From the NCBI RefSeq assembly GCF_004792655.1, contig NZ_SRZC01000001.1, forward strand, positions 1-64,000: a stretch of 64,000 bases of DNA, written 5' to 3'. A program made the translations under genes and the position numbers. Position 1 is the stretch's first letter. Each line of letters opens with the position of its first letter. Shown piece by piece: positions 9,518-17,645 of the stretch. The notes under the pieces are model-generated. The model was given only the letters and a program-made list of their open reading frames with translations, had not been told where the DNA came from and ran no database searches. Origin of the DNA: Palleniella muris. GTDB taxonomy: Bacteria; Bacteroidota; Bacteroidia; Bacteroidales; Bacteroidaceae.

Positions 9518-9796
9518 TCATTTATCGCCATAATGTCCTTTCGCAGTAATGACCTCAACATTCAGAATATCATCACAAACGGAATAGACAATACGGTTTT
9601 TTTTATCAATCTGCCTGCTCCATTTTCCTGTAAGATTGCCACGCAGAGGTTCAGGATGCCCTATCCCTTCATAAGGATGGCTTTCAAGTTCACCAAAGAT
9701 GGTGTATATTTTCTTAAGTGATTTCTTTTGACCTGAATGCTTCCAGTATTTCAAATCCTCAAGAGCCTGGTCAGTAAATACGAGTTTATACGTCAT
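9518..9796 (-). CDS. Txe/YoeB-family toxin (mRNA interferase)
   Basis: The 92-residue RelE-superfamily toxin should cleave mRNA on the translating ribosome. It contains the family run YEGIGHPEPLRGNLTGKWSRQIDKKNRIVYSV, with GKWSRQID matching YoeB WSRRI. It ends KGHYGDK, placing His88 and Tyr89 where YoeB has its terminal His-Tyr pair. The ATG at 9796 is chosen because it overlaps the antitoxin stop in ATGA, implying translational coupling. A longer in-frame start at 9841 would overlap the antitoxin by 49 bp. The antitoxin precedes the toxin, the usual order. Confidence 0.9.
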   Translation of the reverse strand: MTYKLVFTDQALEDLKYWKHSGQKKSLKKIYTIFGELESHPYEGIGHPEPLRGNLTGKWSRQIDKKNRIVYSVCDDILNVEVITAKGHYGDK

Positions 9797-10044
9797 AAGC
9801 CCAAAGCATCCTTTATTTCCTCCATGGTCATTGTATGGCAACGACCATTCTTAAGGTCTTCCTCGCCACGACGTATAGCAGCAAGATTCTCCTGGTTCTC
9901 AAACCATTTGTCACCACTCGGACTGACAGAAAGCTTACTCTTCTTACTTTTCTGCACAGTACATCCAAGCTCCTTTGCCAAGGAGCGCAACAGTTTCATC
10001 TTGCTTGCCGGGACATTCAATGTCAATGTATTATATGCCTCCAT
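9793..10044 (-). CDS. Antitoxin of the YoeB-like module
   Basis: The 83-residue protein (MEAYNTLTLNVPASKMKLL...) should bind DNA through its N-terminal part and neutralise the toxin with its acidic C-terminal helices (NQENLAAIRRGEEDLKNGR, MTMEEIKDALGL). Similar short antitoxins precede YoeB-like toxins in Bacteroidetes; I cannot place it firmly in the Phd/YefM family. The ATG at 10044 is preferred over 10056. A consensus promoter ends at 10071, so 10056 would leave almost no leader. The stop overlaps the toxin start by 4 bp. Confidence 0.82.
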   Translation of the reverse strand: MEAYNTLTLNVPASKMKLLRSLAKELGCTVQKSKKSKLSVSPSGDKWFENQENLAAIRRGEEDLKNGRCHTMTMEEIKDALGL

Positions 10045-10070
10045 AATTGTTTCCATAATAATTTTAACCG

Positions 10071-10102
10071 CAAAAATATACATTTTCTACCAATCCTGCA
10101 AA
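10071..10102 (-). promoter_or_regulatory. Consensus promoter of the toxin-antitoxin operon
   Basis: On the minus strand TTTG (10099-10102) and TATTTTTG (10071-10078) are separated by exactly 20 bp, a full match to the Bacteroidetes -33/-7 consensus. The predicted start lies about 20-25 nt before the ATG at 10044. Confidence 0.75.
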
Positions 10103-10158
10103 TAAAAACAAGAAAAACAATCACAGAGCAATATTTTCCCCACCCCGCATTAAGCCAC

Positions 10159-10190
10159 AGCGGCACACCTTCCAATGAAGGCATGCCGCT
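10159..10190 (+). repeat. Hairpin repeat, copy 2, flanking the toxin-antitoxin module
   Basis: This is the same hairpin as at 9477-9508, in the same orientation, differing only around the loop (CCAAT here, ACCT there). GCTTTTTATT follows. The two copies bracket the toxin-antitoxin operon and its promoter. Confidence 0.8.
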
Positions 10191-10243
10191 GCTTTTTATT
10201 GCAATAATTGGCGGATTATCAATTAAATCGCCACGAAAAACAC

Positions 10244-11338
10244 TTATTTCACAACGCCTTTCTCAAGATACTCGGCGAGGTTTGTGCGCATAACGCTCGC
10301 AACATGCTCGGCAGCAACCTTCTGCATGTCATGCGCAACCATTATCTCAACAAGCTTCTCGAAAGAAGTTGTCTGTGGATTCCATCCCAATTCGTTCTTC
10401 GCCTTTGTAGGGTCGCCCCAGAGGTTGACAACGTCTGTAGGACGGTAGAAGTCCTCGCTGACAGCGACAACGACCTTTCCTGTCTTCACATCGATACCCT
10501 TCTCGTTGACGCCTTCGCCTTCCCAACGCAGCTCTATGCCGGCATAGTGGAATGCGAGAGTAGCGAACTCGCGGACTGTATGCTGCACACCGGTAGCGAT
10601 GACAAAGTCTTCCGGTGTATCGTGCTGGAGGATAAGCCACATACACTCAACATAATCCTTGGCATAACCCCAGTCGCGGAGGGAGTCAAGGTTACCGAGA
10701 TAGAGGCAGTCCTGCTTTCCCTGAGCGATGCGTGCGGCAGCAAGAGTAATCTTTCTTGTCACGAATGTCTCGCCACGACGCTCTGATTCATGGTTGAAGA
10801 GAATGCCTGAGCAGCAGAACATGTCGTATGCCTCACGGTACTCCTTGATAATCCAGAAACCGTAGAGCTTTGCAACAGCGTAAGGAGAGTAAGGATGGAA
10901 CGGAGTCTTCTCATTCTGAGGAACTTCCTCCACCTTTCCATAAAGCTCTGAAGTGGAAGCCTGATAAATCTTGCAAGTCTTCTCCAGATGGTTTGTGCGC
11001 ACAGCTTCCAACACACGGAGCACACCTGTCGCATCAACATCGGCAGTGAACTCCGGAGCGTCGAAGCTCACCTGCACATGTGACTGTGCAGCAAGGTTGT
11101 ATATTTCATCAGGGCGCACAAGTCCTACCAGCTTCACAAGCGACATGGAGTCTGTCATGTCGGCATAGTGGAGGTGGAAATGCGGAGTTCCTTCGAGGTG
11201 CGCAATACGCTCGCGGTAGTCCACACTGGAGCGGCGGATGATACCGTGAACCTCATAACCCTTGTCGAGGAGGAACTCTGAAAGATAACTTCCGTCCTGA
11301 CCTGTCACACCCGTAATCAATGCTACTTTCTTTTCCAT
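10244..11338 (-). CDS. gmd: GDP-mannose 4,6-dehydratase
   Basis: The 364-residue extended SDR converts GDP-D-mannose to GDP-4-keto-6-deoxymannose. The Rossmann motif [10 protein letters not shown] is near residue 10, the catalytic segment is [13 protein letters not shown], and [13 protein letters not shown] supplies Tyr-x3-Lys. [18 protein letters not shown] and [17 protein letters not shown] are characteristic Gmd stretches. It follows fcl on the same strand with a 41-bp gap, so the pair makes GDP-L-fucose in two steps for surface fucosylation. The order here is fcl then gmd. Length is close to the family norm. Confidence 0.97.
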   Translation of the reverse strand: MEKKVALITGVTGQDGSYLSEFLLDKGYEVHGIIRRSSVDYRERIAHLEGTPHFHLHYADMTDSMSLVKLVGLVRPDEIYNLAAQSHVQVSFDAPEFTADVDATGVLRVLEAVRTNHLEKTCKIYQASTSELYGKVEEVPQNEKTPFHPYSPYAVAKLYGFWIIKEYREAYDMFCCSGILFNHESERRGETFVTRKITLAAARIAQGKQDCLYLGNLDSLRDWGYAKDYVECMWLILQHDTPEDFVIATGVQHTVREFATLAFHYAGIELRWEGEGVNEKGIDVKTGKVVVAVSEDFYRPTDVVNLWGDPTKAKNELGWNPQTTSFEKLVEIMVAHDMQKVAAEHVASVMRTNLAEYLEKGVVK

Positions 11339-11379
11339 AGATACTTTCTGTTGTTTATTGTTTTGAATATTTTATTTTA

Positions 11380-12552
11380 TTACGAAATGGACTCCTTGTA
11401 CCATTCAAAGAGCTTCTGCACACCGTCCTCAATCTCCACCTTATGTGTCCATCCGAGAGAGTGGAGCTTGGAGACATCGATGAGTTTGCGCATGGTTCCA
11501 TCTGGTTTGCTTGCGTCAAAGCATACTTCTCCCTCAAAACCTACTGCCTTCACCACAAGTTCGGACAACTCGCGGATAGTCAGTTCCTTACCCGTTCCGA
11601 CATTGATGTGGCAGTTCCTTATCTCACCGAGTGAAGGAATGGCACCGCCACGCCCTGCGGAATGGTTGCGGTCAACGGCTCCGTCGGTGCTCGCGCCATA
11701 GTGAACACTGGAATATTTCTCTATGCCGATAATGTCCTTGAACTCCACATTGAGCAGGCAATGCACGGAAGCGTCCGCCATGTCCTCACTCCAAAGGAAC
11801 TCGCGGAGCGGAGTGCCTGTGCCCCACAGTGTCACACGGTTGTTCTCTATGCCGTATTTCGCCAGCACTTTCTCTATCTCCTCATTGCTTGCCTTGCCGT
11901 CGACGCCCTCCACGGGACGGATGTCCATGTCCTTGCGCAGTGCATCCCAATCGCCCTCATGGATGAGTTTCGCAAGGTAAATCTTGCGCATCATGGCAGG
12001 CATCACGTGGGAGTTCTCAAGGTGGAAGTTGTCATTCGGACCGTAAAGGTTGGTAGGCATCACGGCGATGTAGTCCGTGCCATACTGCAAGTTGTACGAT
12101 TCGCACATCTTCAAACCTGCAATCTTCGCAATGGCGTACTCCTCATTGGTGTACTCCAGTTCGGAAGTGAGGAGGCAATCCTCCTTCATCGGCTGCGGAG
12201 CGTTCTTCGGATAGATACATGTGCTTCCGAGGAACAAGAGCTTCTGCACACCGTGGGCATACGCCTCACTGATGACGTTGCACTGCATCTTCATGTTCAT
12301 CATCATGAAGTCGGCACGATACAGCGAGTTAGCCATAATTCCGCCCACGAAAGCAGCCGCAAGGACTACCGCATCGGGACGCTCCTCGTCAAAAAAAGCG
12401 CGCACGGCAACCTGGTCAGTGAGGTCAAGCTCCTTGTGGGTACGTCCCACAAGATTGTCATAGCCACGGGCTTTCAAATTGTTCCAAATGGCGGAACCAA
12501 CCAAACCACGATGGCCAGCAACATAGATTTTGCTGTCTTTTCTCAGTTTCAT
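11380..12552 (-). CDS. fcl: GDP-L-fucose synthase
   Basis: The 390-residue SDR performs the 3,5-epimerisation and 4-reduction of GDP-4-keto-6-deoxymannose. It shows the NADP motif GHRGLVGSAI, FLGSTCIYPKNAPQPMKEDCLL, NEEYAIAKIAGLKMCESY with the catalytic Tyr-x3-Lys, and PTNLYGPNDNFHLENSHVMPA. It is longer than the roughly 315-residue E. coli enzyme. The extra length lies in an insert near residues 205-295 (VEGVDGKASNEEIEKVLAKYG and following), as in many Bacteroidetes homologues. A TATCTTTG -7 box lies at 12617-12624 on the minus strand. It is the first gene of the fcl-gmd operon. Confidence 0.96.
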   Translation of the reverse strand: MKLRKDSKIYVAGHRGLVGSAIWNNLKARGYDNLVGRTHKELDLTDQVAVRAFFDEERPDAVVLAAAFVGGIMANSLYRADFMMMNMKMQCNVISEAYAHGVQKLLFLGSTCIYPKNAPQPMKEDCLLTSELEYTNEEYAIAKIAGLKMCESYNLQYGTDYIAVMPTNLYGPNDNFHLENSHVMPAMMRKIYLAKLIHEGDWDALRKDMDIRPVEGVDGKASNEEIEKVLAKYGIENNRVTLWGTGTPLREFLWSEDMADASVHCLLNVEFKDIIGIEKYSSVHYGASTDGAVDRNHSAGRGGAIPSLGEIRNCHINVGTGKELTIRELSELVVKAVGFEGEVCFDASKPDGTMRKLIDVSKLHSLGWTHKVEIEDGVQKLFEWYKESIS

Positions 12553-12666
12553 TATCCTAATTCTCTTTTTGTTTGTAAACCTCTTTCTATATATAGTTTA
12601 AGTCTAAAAATCACTGCAAAGATAGCAAAAATATTATAATAATCTTAGAATTTCAAAAAAAAACAA

Positions 12667-12674
12667 TAATTTTG
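12667..12674 (+). promoter_or_regulatory. -7 element upstream of the first cytidylyltransferase
   Basis: TAATTTTG matches the -7 consensus 23 bp before the ATG at 12697. No clear TTTG is seen at -33. The divergent fcl promoter is within 50 bp, so the two directions may share a control region. Confidence 0.5.
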
Positions 12675-12696
12675 CACATATTTTTATCATATATCT

Positions 12697-13392
12697 ATGA
12701 ATATTGCAGTAATCCTTGCCGGCGGCAGCGGTTCGCGTGTCGGCGGCGACAAACCGAAACAGTTCCTCCGTGTGGCGGGGAAAATGATTATAGAGCATAC
12801 AATCGAGGCGTTCCACATCAATCCGCGCATCGATGAGATAGCCATCGTCTCACGCGAGGATTATCTCGAAGAGGTGAAGGAAATGGTCTCCAACAACGGC
12901 TACTCAAAGGTGAAGCATGTCCTCTGTGGCGGCAAGGAACGTTACCATTCGTCACTTGCTGCCATAAGCACATGCCGTAACAACGATGACCGCCTGCTCT
13001 TGCACGACTGCGTGCGCCCGCTGGTGACGCAGCGAATCATCAACGACTGCCTTGACGCCCTTGACAGGTATGAGGCTGTGGATGTGGCAGTTCCGACGAC
13101 GGACACTATCATCGAGACAGCACCCGACGGCAGAATAGTGCGCATACCCTCACGCAACAGCCTCCGCAACGTGCAGACACCGCAGGGCTTCCGCTGCGGA
13201 ACCATCCGCCGTGCCTTTGAGCTTGCCCTGCAGGACCCGGACTTCATGCCGACGGACGACTGTTCCGTGGTGTTCCGCTACCTGCCCGACACCCCCATTT
13301 TCGTAGTCGAGGGCGACCCGATGAACATCAAAGTGACTTACCGCGATGACCTGAAAACAGTGGAGGAGCATATCCTTGGCAGAACACGGTGA
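12697..13392 (+). CDS. IspD/TarI-family cytidylyltransferase, copy 1
   Basis: The 231-residue nucleotidyltransferase couples CTP to a sugar-alcohol phosphate. The N terminus has LAGGSGSRVGGDKPKQF, the CTP-binding loop of IspD and TarI. LLLHDCVRPLVTQRII and IPSRNSLRNVQTPQGFRC look closer to TarI (ribitol-5-phosphate cytidylyltransferase) than to E. coli IspD by eye. The surrounding glycan genes and a second family member at 15047 favour a role in making a CDP-activated polyol. The housekeeping methylerythritol-phosphate role (IspD) cannot be excluded. No further sugar gene follows directly; an unrelated AlbA_2 gene begins 73 bp downstream. Confidence 0.85.
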   Translation: MNIAVILAGGSGSRVGGDKPKQFLRVAGKMIIEHTIEAFHINPRIDEIAIVSREDYLEEVKEMVSNNGYSKVKHVLCGGKERYHSSLAAISTCRNNDDRLLLHDCVRPLVTQRIINDCLDALDRYEAVDVAVPTTDTIIETAPDGRIVRIPSRNSLRNVQTPQGFRCGTIRRAFELALQDPDFMPTDDCSVVFRYLPDTPIFVVEGDPMNIKVTYRDDLKTVEEHILGRTR

Positions 13393-13465
13393 CAGGCTTA
13401 GCAAAAGCAACAGAAGAGTATTAGGCAATGGTTGCCACTGAAAAAAGCAACGTAATCAGAAGAAT

Positions 13466-14389
13466 ATGGGCAAGTCAGATATACGCCGGCTGATAGGCGA
13501 GACAACAGAATACGACAAAAAGCAAGCCTTGGAGGTCAAGAAGCCGAAGAGCTGGTGCAAGAGTGTTAGCGCCTTTGCCAATGGCACAGGCGGCAGACTC
13601 ATTTGGGGCATTGCCGATGACGACACGTTAGTAGGCCTTTCTGACGCCAAGGGTGATGCTGAGAAAATAAGCGAGACTGTCAAGTCACACCTTGACCCTA
13701 TACCAGAGTTCGATTTGTCTTTTGCAGAAGTGGACAACAAGAATTTTATCGTGCTGGCTGTGATGCCTGGTACTCAGACACCTCATTACTATATTGGTGA
13801 TGGACAGATGCAGGCTTTCGTTCGTGTGGGTAACGAAAGTGTGGTGGCAAGCATGTCAAAACACAAGCAACTTGTACTTAAAGGCTGCAACATGTCGTAT
13901 GACAGTTTGGTGTCCCGATGGAAATTTGAGGATATGGCATTCACGGTGCTGCGTGCCACTTACTTCAAACGCACCAATCGGTCTTTTGAAGACAGTGACT
14001 ACGAATCATTTGGCATCATTAACGAAAAAGGCGAACTGACCAATGCCGGTGCACTCCTTGCCGACTATTCACCTGTGCGTAATTCCCGTTTGTTTTGTAC
14101 TCGCTGGAACGGACTTGACAAAGCTCACGGAGTGATGGATGCACTGGATGATGAAGAGTACAGTGGAAGTCTTGTGACTTTGCTTCAAGCCGGTCTGGAC
14201 TTTGTCCGCCGCAACACGAAGAAGGGCTGGCGCAAGACTGCTGACAACCGCCTTGAATATCCGGAGTATCCGGAAACAGTCGGTATAGCTCAAAGTGCCA
14301 TACAAAAGCATATCAACAGAATGAAGGTTGACGGCATTATCGTTCGCCATGGAGGTGATAGAGGTGGTCACTGGGAAGTCATTAAATAG
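13466..14389 (+). CDS. AlbA_2 (Schlafen-like) DNA-binding protein, internally shortened
   Basis: The 307-residue protein starts with an AlbA_2/divergent AAA-4 domain: SVSAFANGTGGRLIWGIADDDTLVGL, then IPEFDLSFAEVDNKNFIVLAVMPG, then AFVRVGNESVVAS. The middle part (FGIINEKGELTNAGALLADY) also follows the family. Full-length relatives, usually 450-550 residues, continue from RLEYPEYPE into a long helical block before a C-terminal winged helix. Here YPEYPE runs straight into TVGIAQSAIQKHINRMKVDGIIVRHGGDRGGHWEVIK. The reading frame stays open, so about 100-200 residues seem deleted without a frameshift. Such proteins are often called putative transcriptional regulators. It is an odd neighbour for glycan genes and may have been inserted. 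Confidence 0.82.
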   Translation: MGKSDIRRLIGETTEYDKKQALEVKKPKSWCKSVSAFANGTGGRLIWGIADDDTLVGLSDAKGDAEKISETVKSHLDPIPEFDLSFAEVDNKNFIVLAVMPGTQTPHYYIGDGQMQAFVRVGNESVVASMSKHKQLVLKGCNMSYDSLVSRWKFEDMAFTVLRATYFKRTNRSFEDSDYESFGIINEKGELTNAGALLADYSPVRNSRLFCTRWNGLDKAHGVMDALDDEEYSGSLVTLLQAGLDFVRRNTKKGWRKTADNRLEYPEYPETVGIAQSAIQKHINRMKVDGIIVRHGGDRGGHWEVIK

Positions 14390-14445
14390 CACCAACTTGC
14401 TTCTCAATGGCTAATGGATATACAGCACGCATGACCAGACACAAC

Positions 14446-14527
14446 GAAAGGTAACACTTTGCCGAGTGGAAAGTAACCTTTCGCATGGTAAAAGGTAACC
14501 TTTTGAGACACAAAGTGTTACCTTTTG
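14446..14527. repeat. GTAAC hairpin repeat, locus A
   Basis: AAAGGTAACACTTTG (14447-14461) is inversely repeated as CAAAGTGTTACCTTT (14511-14525). Between them are further AGTAACCTTT and AAAGGTAACCTTTT words. The same words build hairpins at 26953, 47458 and 56615. Confidence 0.85.
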
Positions 14528-14630
14528 TTTTACGATTTACATTTACTTGAAAATCAACAGGATACATTAAACCAAAACAAACACCACTCACTTAAATCCG
14601 TCAAGACATTAATACGTCCTGTTCCACTCA

Positions 14631-14801
14631 TCACATCTTCGCTTTTCTTAGGATTTCACGCATCATTATATAGCGTGGGCCCTTTGTCGCGTCATAACCT
14701 CCGCGCTCTTTGTACCTCCTCTCCGCAGCCTCAGCACGCAAGCGAAACCGACGTGCTTCCTCACCATACAGAGTGGGTATTGCTTTTATTGGTAATGCCA
14801 T
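14631..14801 (-). CDS. Small conserved-looking protein, function unknown
   Basis: This 56-residue protein begins MALPIKAIPTLYGEEARRF and is rich in Arg, Glu and Ala, ending in a basic helix (MMREILRKAKM). The start at 14801 is preferred because an upstream in-frame ATG at 14858 would add a hydrophobic, poorly coding stretch. The opening resembles that of small Bacteroidetes proteins found next to toxin-like genes, but no toxin gene is adjacent here. It may be an orphan antitoxin or a remnant. Confidence 0.5.
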   Translation of the reverse strand: MALPIKAIPTLYGEEARRFRLRAEAAERRYKERGGYDATKGPRYIMMREILRKAKM

Positions 14802-14947
14802 AATATATAATGTTTTAATGTTGCATACCGCAAAGGTAATAAATAATTTTACAAACAAGCTTTGATAGCAAAGATTTTGATTGTGGCATTATATTCCTAC
14901 AAAATCACAACAAATCACCATGTTTTTCAAGCAAAAAGCACTCCACA

Positions 14948-14979
14948 TTTGCATAGTCAGGAAAATTTCAGTACTTTTG
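14948..14979 (+). promoter_or_regulatory. Consensus promoter of the glycan operon
   Basis: TTTG (14948-14951) and TACTTTTG (14972-14979) are 20 bp apart, an exact Bacteroidetes -33/-7 match. The first gene starts at 15047, giving a leader of about 60 nt. Confidence 0.75.
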
Positions 14980-15046
14980 CACTACGCATGCCGTTACACA
15001 GTAACGGAGGGCGGAAAAGAACAAGCATATTCCATAACGAAAAGAA

Positions 15047-15769
15047 ATGAACACAGCAATCATCATAGCAGGAGGCTCGGGCAACAGAATGGGGCAGGAC
15101 ATCCCCAAACAGTTCATAAACGTCTATGACAAACCTGTACTCATCTACACTCTCGAGGGCTTCCAGAAGCATCCGGACATCGACGCGATAGGCGTTGTCT
15201 GCATCAACGGCTGGGAAAAGGTTGTCGAGGCATACGCCAACCAGTTCAACATCACGAAGCTGCAATGGATTGTCCCCGGCGGAAACAGTGCGCAGGAGAG
15301 CATCCGCAATGGTGTTGCGCACCTCGAAGGAACATGCTCGCCCGACGACATCGTGGTCATCCACGACGGCATACGCCCGCTTATCGACGACACAGTGCTG
15401 ACGGATGTCATAGAGAAAGCCGCCACTTATGGCAACGCTGTCACCTCCATGCCGTACAATGAGCAGATTTTCGTCGTTGACAGCAATGAAGAAACGACAA
15501 CGACACAGTTCATTCCGCGCGAGACTTTGCGGCGTGTCTCCACTCCGCAGGCGTACCACTATGACCTTCTCAGTGAGAAATACCGCGAGGCTTTCACCAA
15601 GGAGATTGGCATTTACGGCTCACATTACACCAACACAATGATGGTAGAACTGGGCGTAAGGCTGCATTTTGCAAAGGGTTCTGACAAGAACATAAAACTG
15701 ACAACCAAGGATGACCTCGAACTTTTCAAGGGTTATCTGACAAAAGGAAAGGACAACTGGCTGAAATGA
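15047..15769 (+). CDS. IspD/TarI-family cytidylyltransferase, copy 2
   Basis: This 240-residue protein activates a phosphorylated polyol or similar alcohol with CTP. Markers are IIAGGSGNRMGQDIPKQFI at the N terminus, VVIHDGIRPLIDD in the middle, the substrate-loop region FIPRETLRRVSTPQAYHYDLL, and GSDKNIKLTTKDDLELFKGYL at the end. It is clearly different from copy 1. Its stop overlaps the next start in ATGA, and an SDR and a LicD transferase follow, so it probably supplies the CDP-linked donor that LicD uses. The substrate cannot be read from sequence; ribitol-, glycerol- and choline-type donors are all conceivable. Confidence 0.88.
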   Translation: MNTAIIIAGGSGNRMGQDIPKQFINVYDKPVLIYTLEGFQKHPDIDAIGVVCINGWEKVVEAYANQFNITKLQWIVPGGNSAQESIRNGVAHLEGTCSPDDIVVIHDGIRPLIDDTVLTDVIEKAATYGNAVTSMPYNEQIFVVDSNEETTTTQFIPRETLRRVSTPQAYHYDLLSEKYREAFTKEIGIYGSHYTNTMMVELGVRLHFAKGSDKNIKLTTKDDLELFKGYLTKGKDNWLK

Positions 15770-16794
15770 TTAACAAGAAACATCCGCAATACATGGAGGA
15801 CATCCGCAATGTCCTCAGCGTAAAAGGCATTGAAAGGCTGCAAGGGAAGCGCATCATCGTCACCGGTGCGACGGGACTGCTTGGCGTCCACCTCATCGAT
15901 GCGCTTATGGCTCTCGGCAATGTGAGCATCATTGCCGTGGGAAGAAACCGTGAAAGGGCAGCCGAAAGGTTGGGAGAATATTTCTCTTCCCCACTCTTTT
16001 CTTTCCTTGAACAGGACGTCATGCTGCCTTTTCCGGAAGACATCACCGCCGATTACGTCATCCCTCTTGCGAGCAACACCCACCCTCTCGCCTACTCACA
16101 ATACCCTGTGGAGACGATGCTCATCAACCTTAAAGGTGCGGAACATGCTCTCGAACTCGCACGGAGGTGTGGCGCGACGGTGCTCTACCCAAGCACTGTG
16201 GAGGTTTATGGCAACGCACGAGGCAACGATGTGTTCACCGAGGACTACACCGGTGTGCTGAATCTCGCCACAAGCCGTGCCGGCTACTCGGAATCAAAGC
16301 GTTCCTGCGAAGCTCTGTGCCAGTCGTATGGCGCGGAATATGGCGTGAACGTTAAGATTGTGCGCCTCAGCCGTGTCTTCGGACCGACAATGCTGATGTC
16401 TGACAGCAAAGCTTCTTCGCAGTTCATAAAGAAGGCTCTCGCAGGTGAGGACATTGTGCTGAAATCGGAGGGCAAGCAGTTTTTCTCCTACACTTACACC
16501 GCCGATGCTGTCGCAGCAATGCTCCACATCATGCTGAACGGCACGAACGGCACGGCATACAACATCGCCAACGACAACTGCAATGTCCATCTGAGGGATT
16601 TTGCAGGACTTTGTGCCGAGCTATGCGGCAGGGAGGTTGTCTTTGACCTTCCTTCCGAAAGCGAGCGGAAAGGGTTCTCCGTGGCGATGAACGCCATACT
16701 TGACACCGAAAGGCTCCGCAATTCGGGCTTCACTCCCATGTACACAATGAAGGATGCCGTGGCGCGGACGATACACATTTTGAAGAATGACTGA
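15766..16794 (+). CDS. NAD-dependent epimerase/dehydratase (extended SDR)
   Basis: The 342-residue enzyme has the Rossmann motif VTGATGLLG (residues 32-40), STVEVYGNARG, and the catalytic Tyr174-x3-Lys178 (GYSESKRSCE), all typical of nucleotide-sugar epimerases and dehydratases. The C-terminal part has AYNIANDNCNVHLRDFAGL and YTMKDAVARTIHIL. It overlaps the cytidylyltransferase by 4 bp and the LicD gene by 8 bp, which indicates a tight three-gene unit. The likely job is to reshape the CDP- or nucleotide-linked intermediate. Exact chemistry is unknown. Confidence 0.88.
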   Translation: MINKKHPQYMEDIRNVLSVKGIERLQGKRIIVTGATGLLGVHLIDALMALGNVSIIAVGRNRERAAERLGEYFSSPLFSFLEQDVMLPFPEDITADYVIPLASNTHPLAYSQYPVETMLINLKGAEHALELARRCGATVLYPSTVEVYGNARGNDVFTEDYTGVLNLATSRAGYSESKRSCEALCQSYGAEYGVNVKIVRLSRVFGPTMLMSDSKASSQFIKKALAGEDIVLKSEGKQFFSYTYTADAVAAMLHIMLNGTNGTAYNIANDNCNVHLRDFAGLCAELCGREVVFDLPSESERKGFSVAMNAILDTERLRNSGFTPMYTMKDAVARTIHILKND

Positions 16795-17593
16795 ACTCGA
16801 AGAATACAACAAAAGGCATCTTCCGGCAGTGCACAGGAAGGAACTTGCCATACTTTGCGCGATACACGACATCTGCGTCCGCCACAAAATAGACTACTGG
16901 CTTGACGGAGGGACGTGCCTCGGTGCTGTCCGCCATAAGGGATTCATACCTTGGGATGATGACATCGACATCGCAATGCGCACGGAAGACATCCCGCGCT
17001 TTGCCGAGGTGGCACGGAAAGAGCTGCCGAAAGGACTGTTCCTCCAGACCATGGAGACCGACCCGTCATGCCGTCTGCCTACGATAAAGGTGCGCGACCG
17101 CGACTCTTTCGTCGTGGAATACGGTGATGATTTCAGCCGTCAGTACTGCAAAGGGCTGTTTGTGGACATCTTCCCGATGCACTCCTACCCAAGCATCTCA
17201 CGCAGTTTCTGCAAGCGAGTGTGCCGTGGCTACTGCCGCGCAAACGGCATTCTGCGCCAACAGCATGTCTATTCATGGCGCGCCGTGGCAGAGTTGTTTT
17301 GGTTCGGAGCGAAGAGGGTTTATTATAATATAATGTGGAAAGCGGCAAACATGCTGCTGAAACATGACACATATTTCGGCAACCGTATCTCCGACAACGG
17401 CTATGGCATCATGCACCGCCGTAATTCCATCTTCCCCGTGAAGACGATTTCCTTCGAGGGAAAGGAGTTTCTCGCCCCTGCAAACCCGGACGCTTACCTC
17501 AAAGACCTGTACAAGGACTACATGAAGTTGCCGCCTGAGGACAATAGAAAGGGACACGCCGTGTTCTTCCTCGAGACTCTTTCCGGAAAATGA
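16787..17593 (+). CDS. LicD-family phosphotransferase
   Basis: The 268-residue protein carries the LicD/fukutin signature LDGGTCLGAVRHKGFIPWDDDIDIAM (residues 39-64), whose DDDID cluster binds metal. LicD proteins transfer phosphorylcholine or related phospho-alcohols from CDP donors to surface glycans, which fits the cytidylyltransferase two genes upstream. A basic stretch, SRSFCKRVCRGYCRANG, lies near residue 135, and there is no obvious signal peptide. The start overlaps the SDR gene by 8 bp. No choline kinase or choline transporter gene is in the window, so the transferred group may not be choline. Confidence 0.92.
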   Translation: MTELEEYNKRHLPAVHRKELAILCAIHDICVRHKIDYWLDGGTCLGAVRHKGFIPWDDDIDIAMRTEDIPRFAEVARKELPKGLFLQTMETDPSCRLPTIKVRDRDSFVVEYGDDFSRQYCKGLFVDIFPMHSYPSISRSFCKRVCRGYCRANGILRQQHVYSWRAVAELFWFGAKRVYYNIMWKAANMLLKHDTYFGNRISDNGYGIMHRRNSIFPVKTISFEGKEFLAPANPDAYLKDLYKDYMKLPPEDNRKGHAVFFLETLSGK

Positions 17594-17645
17594 CCATGCG
17601 GAACTGAGGACAAAAGACTACATTTCAAACCCAAAAGACCACAAC

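Noticed and set aside
9189-10243. A tRNA or integrase attachment site beside the toxin-antitoxin module
   Set aside because: No cloverleaf or integrase gene is visible; the flanking repeats are hairpins and not tRNA 3' ends.
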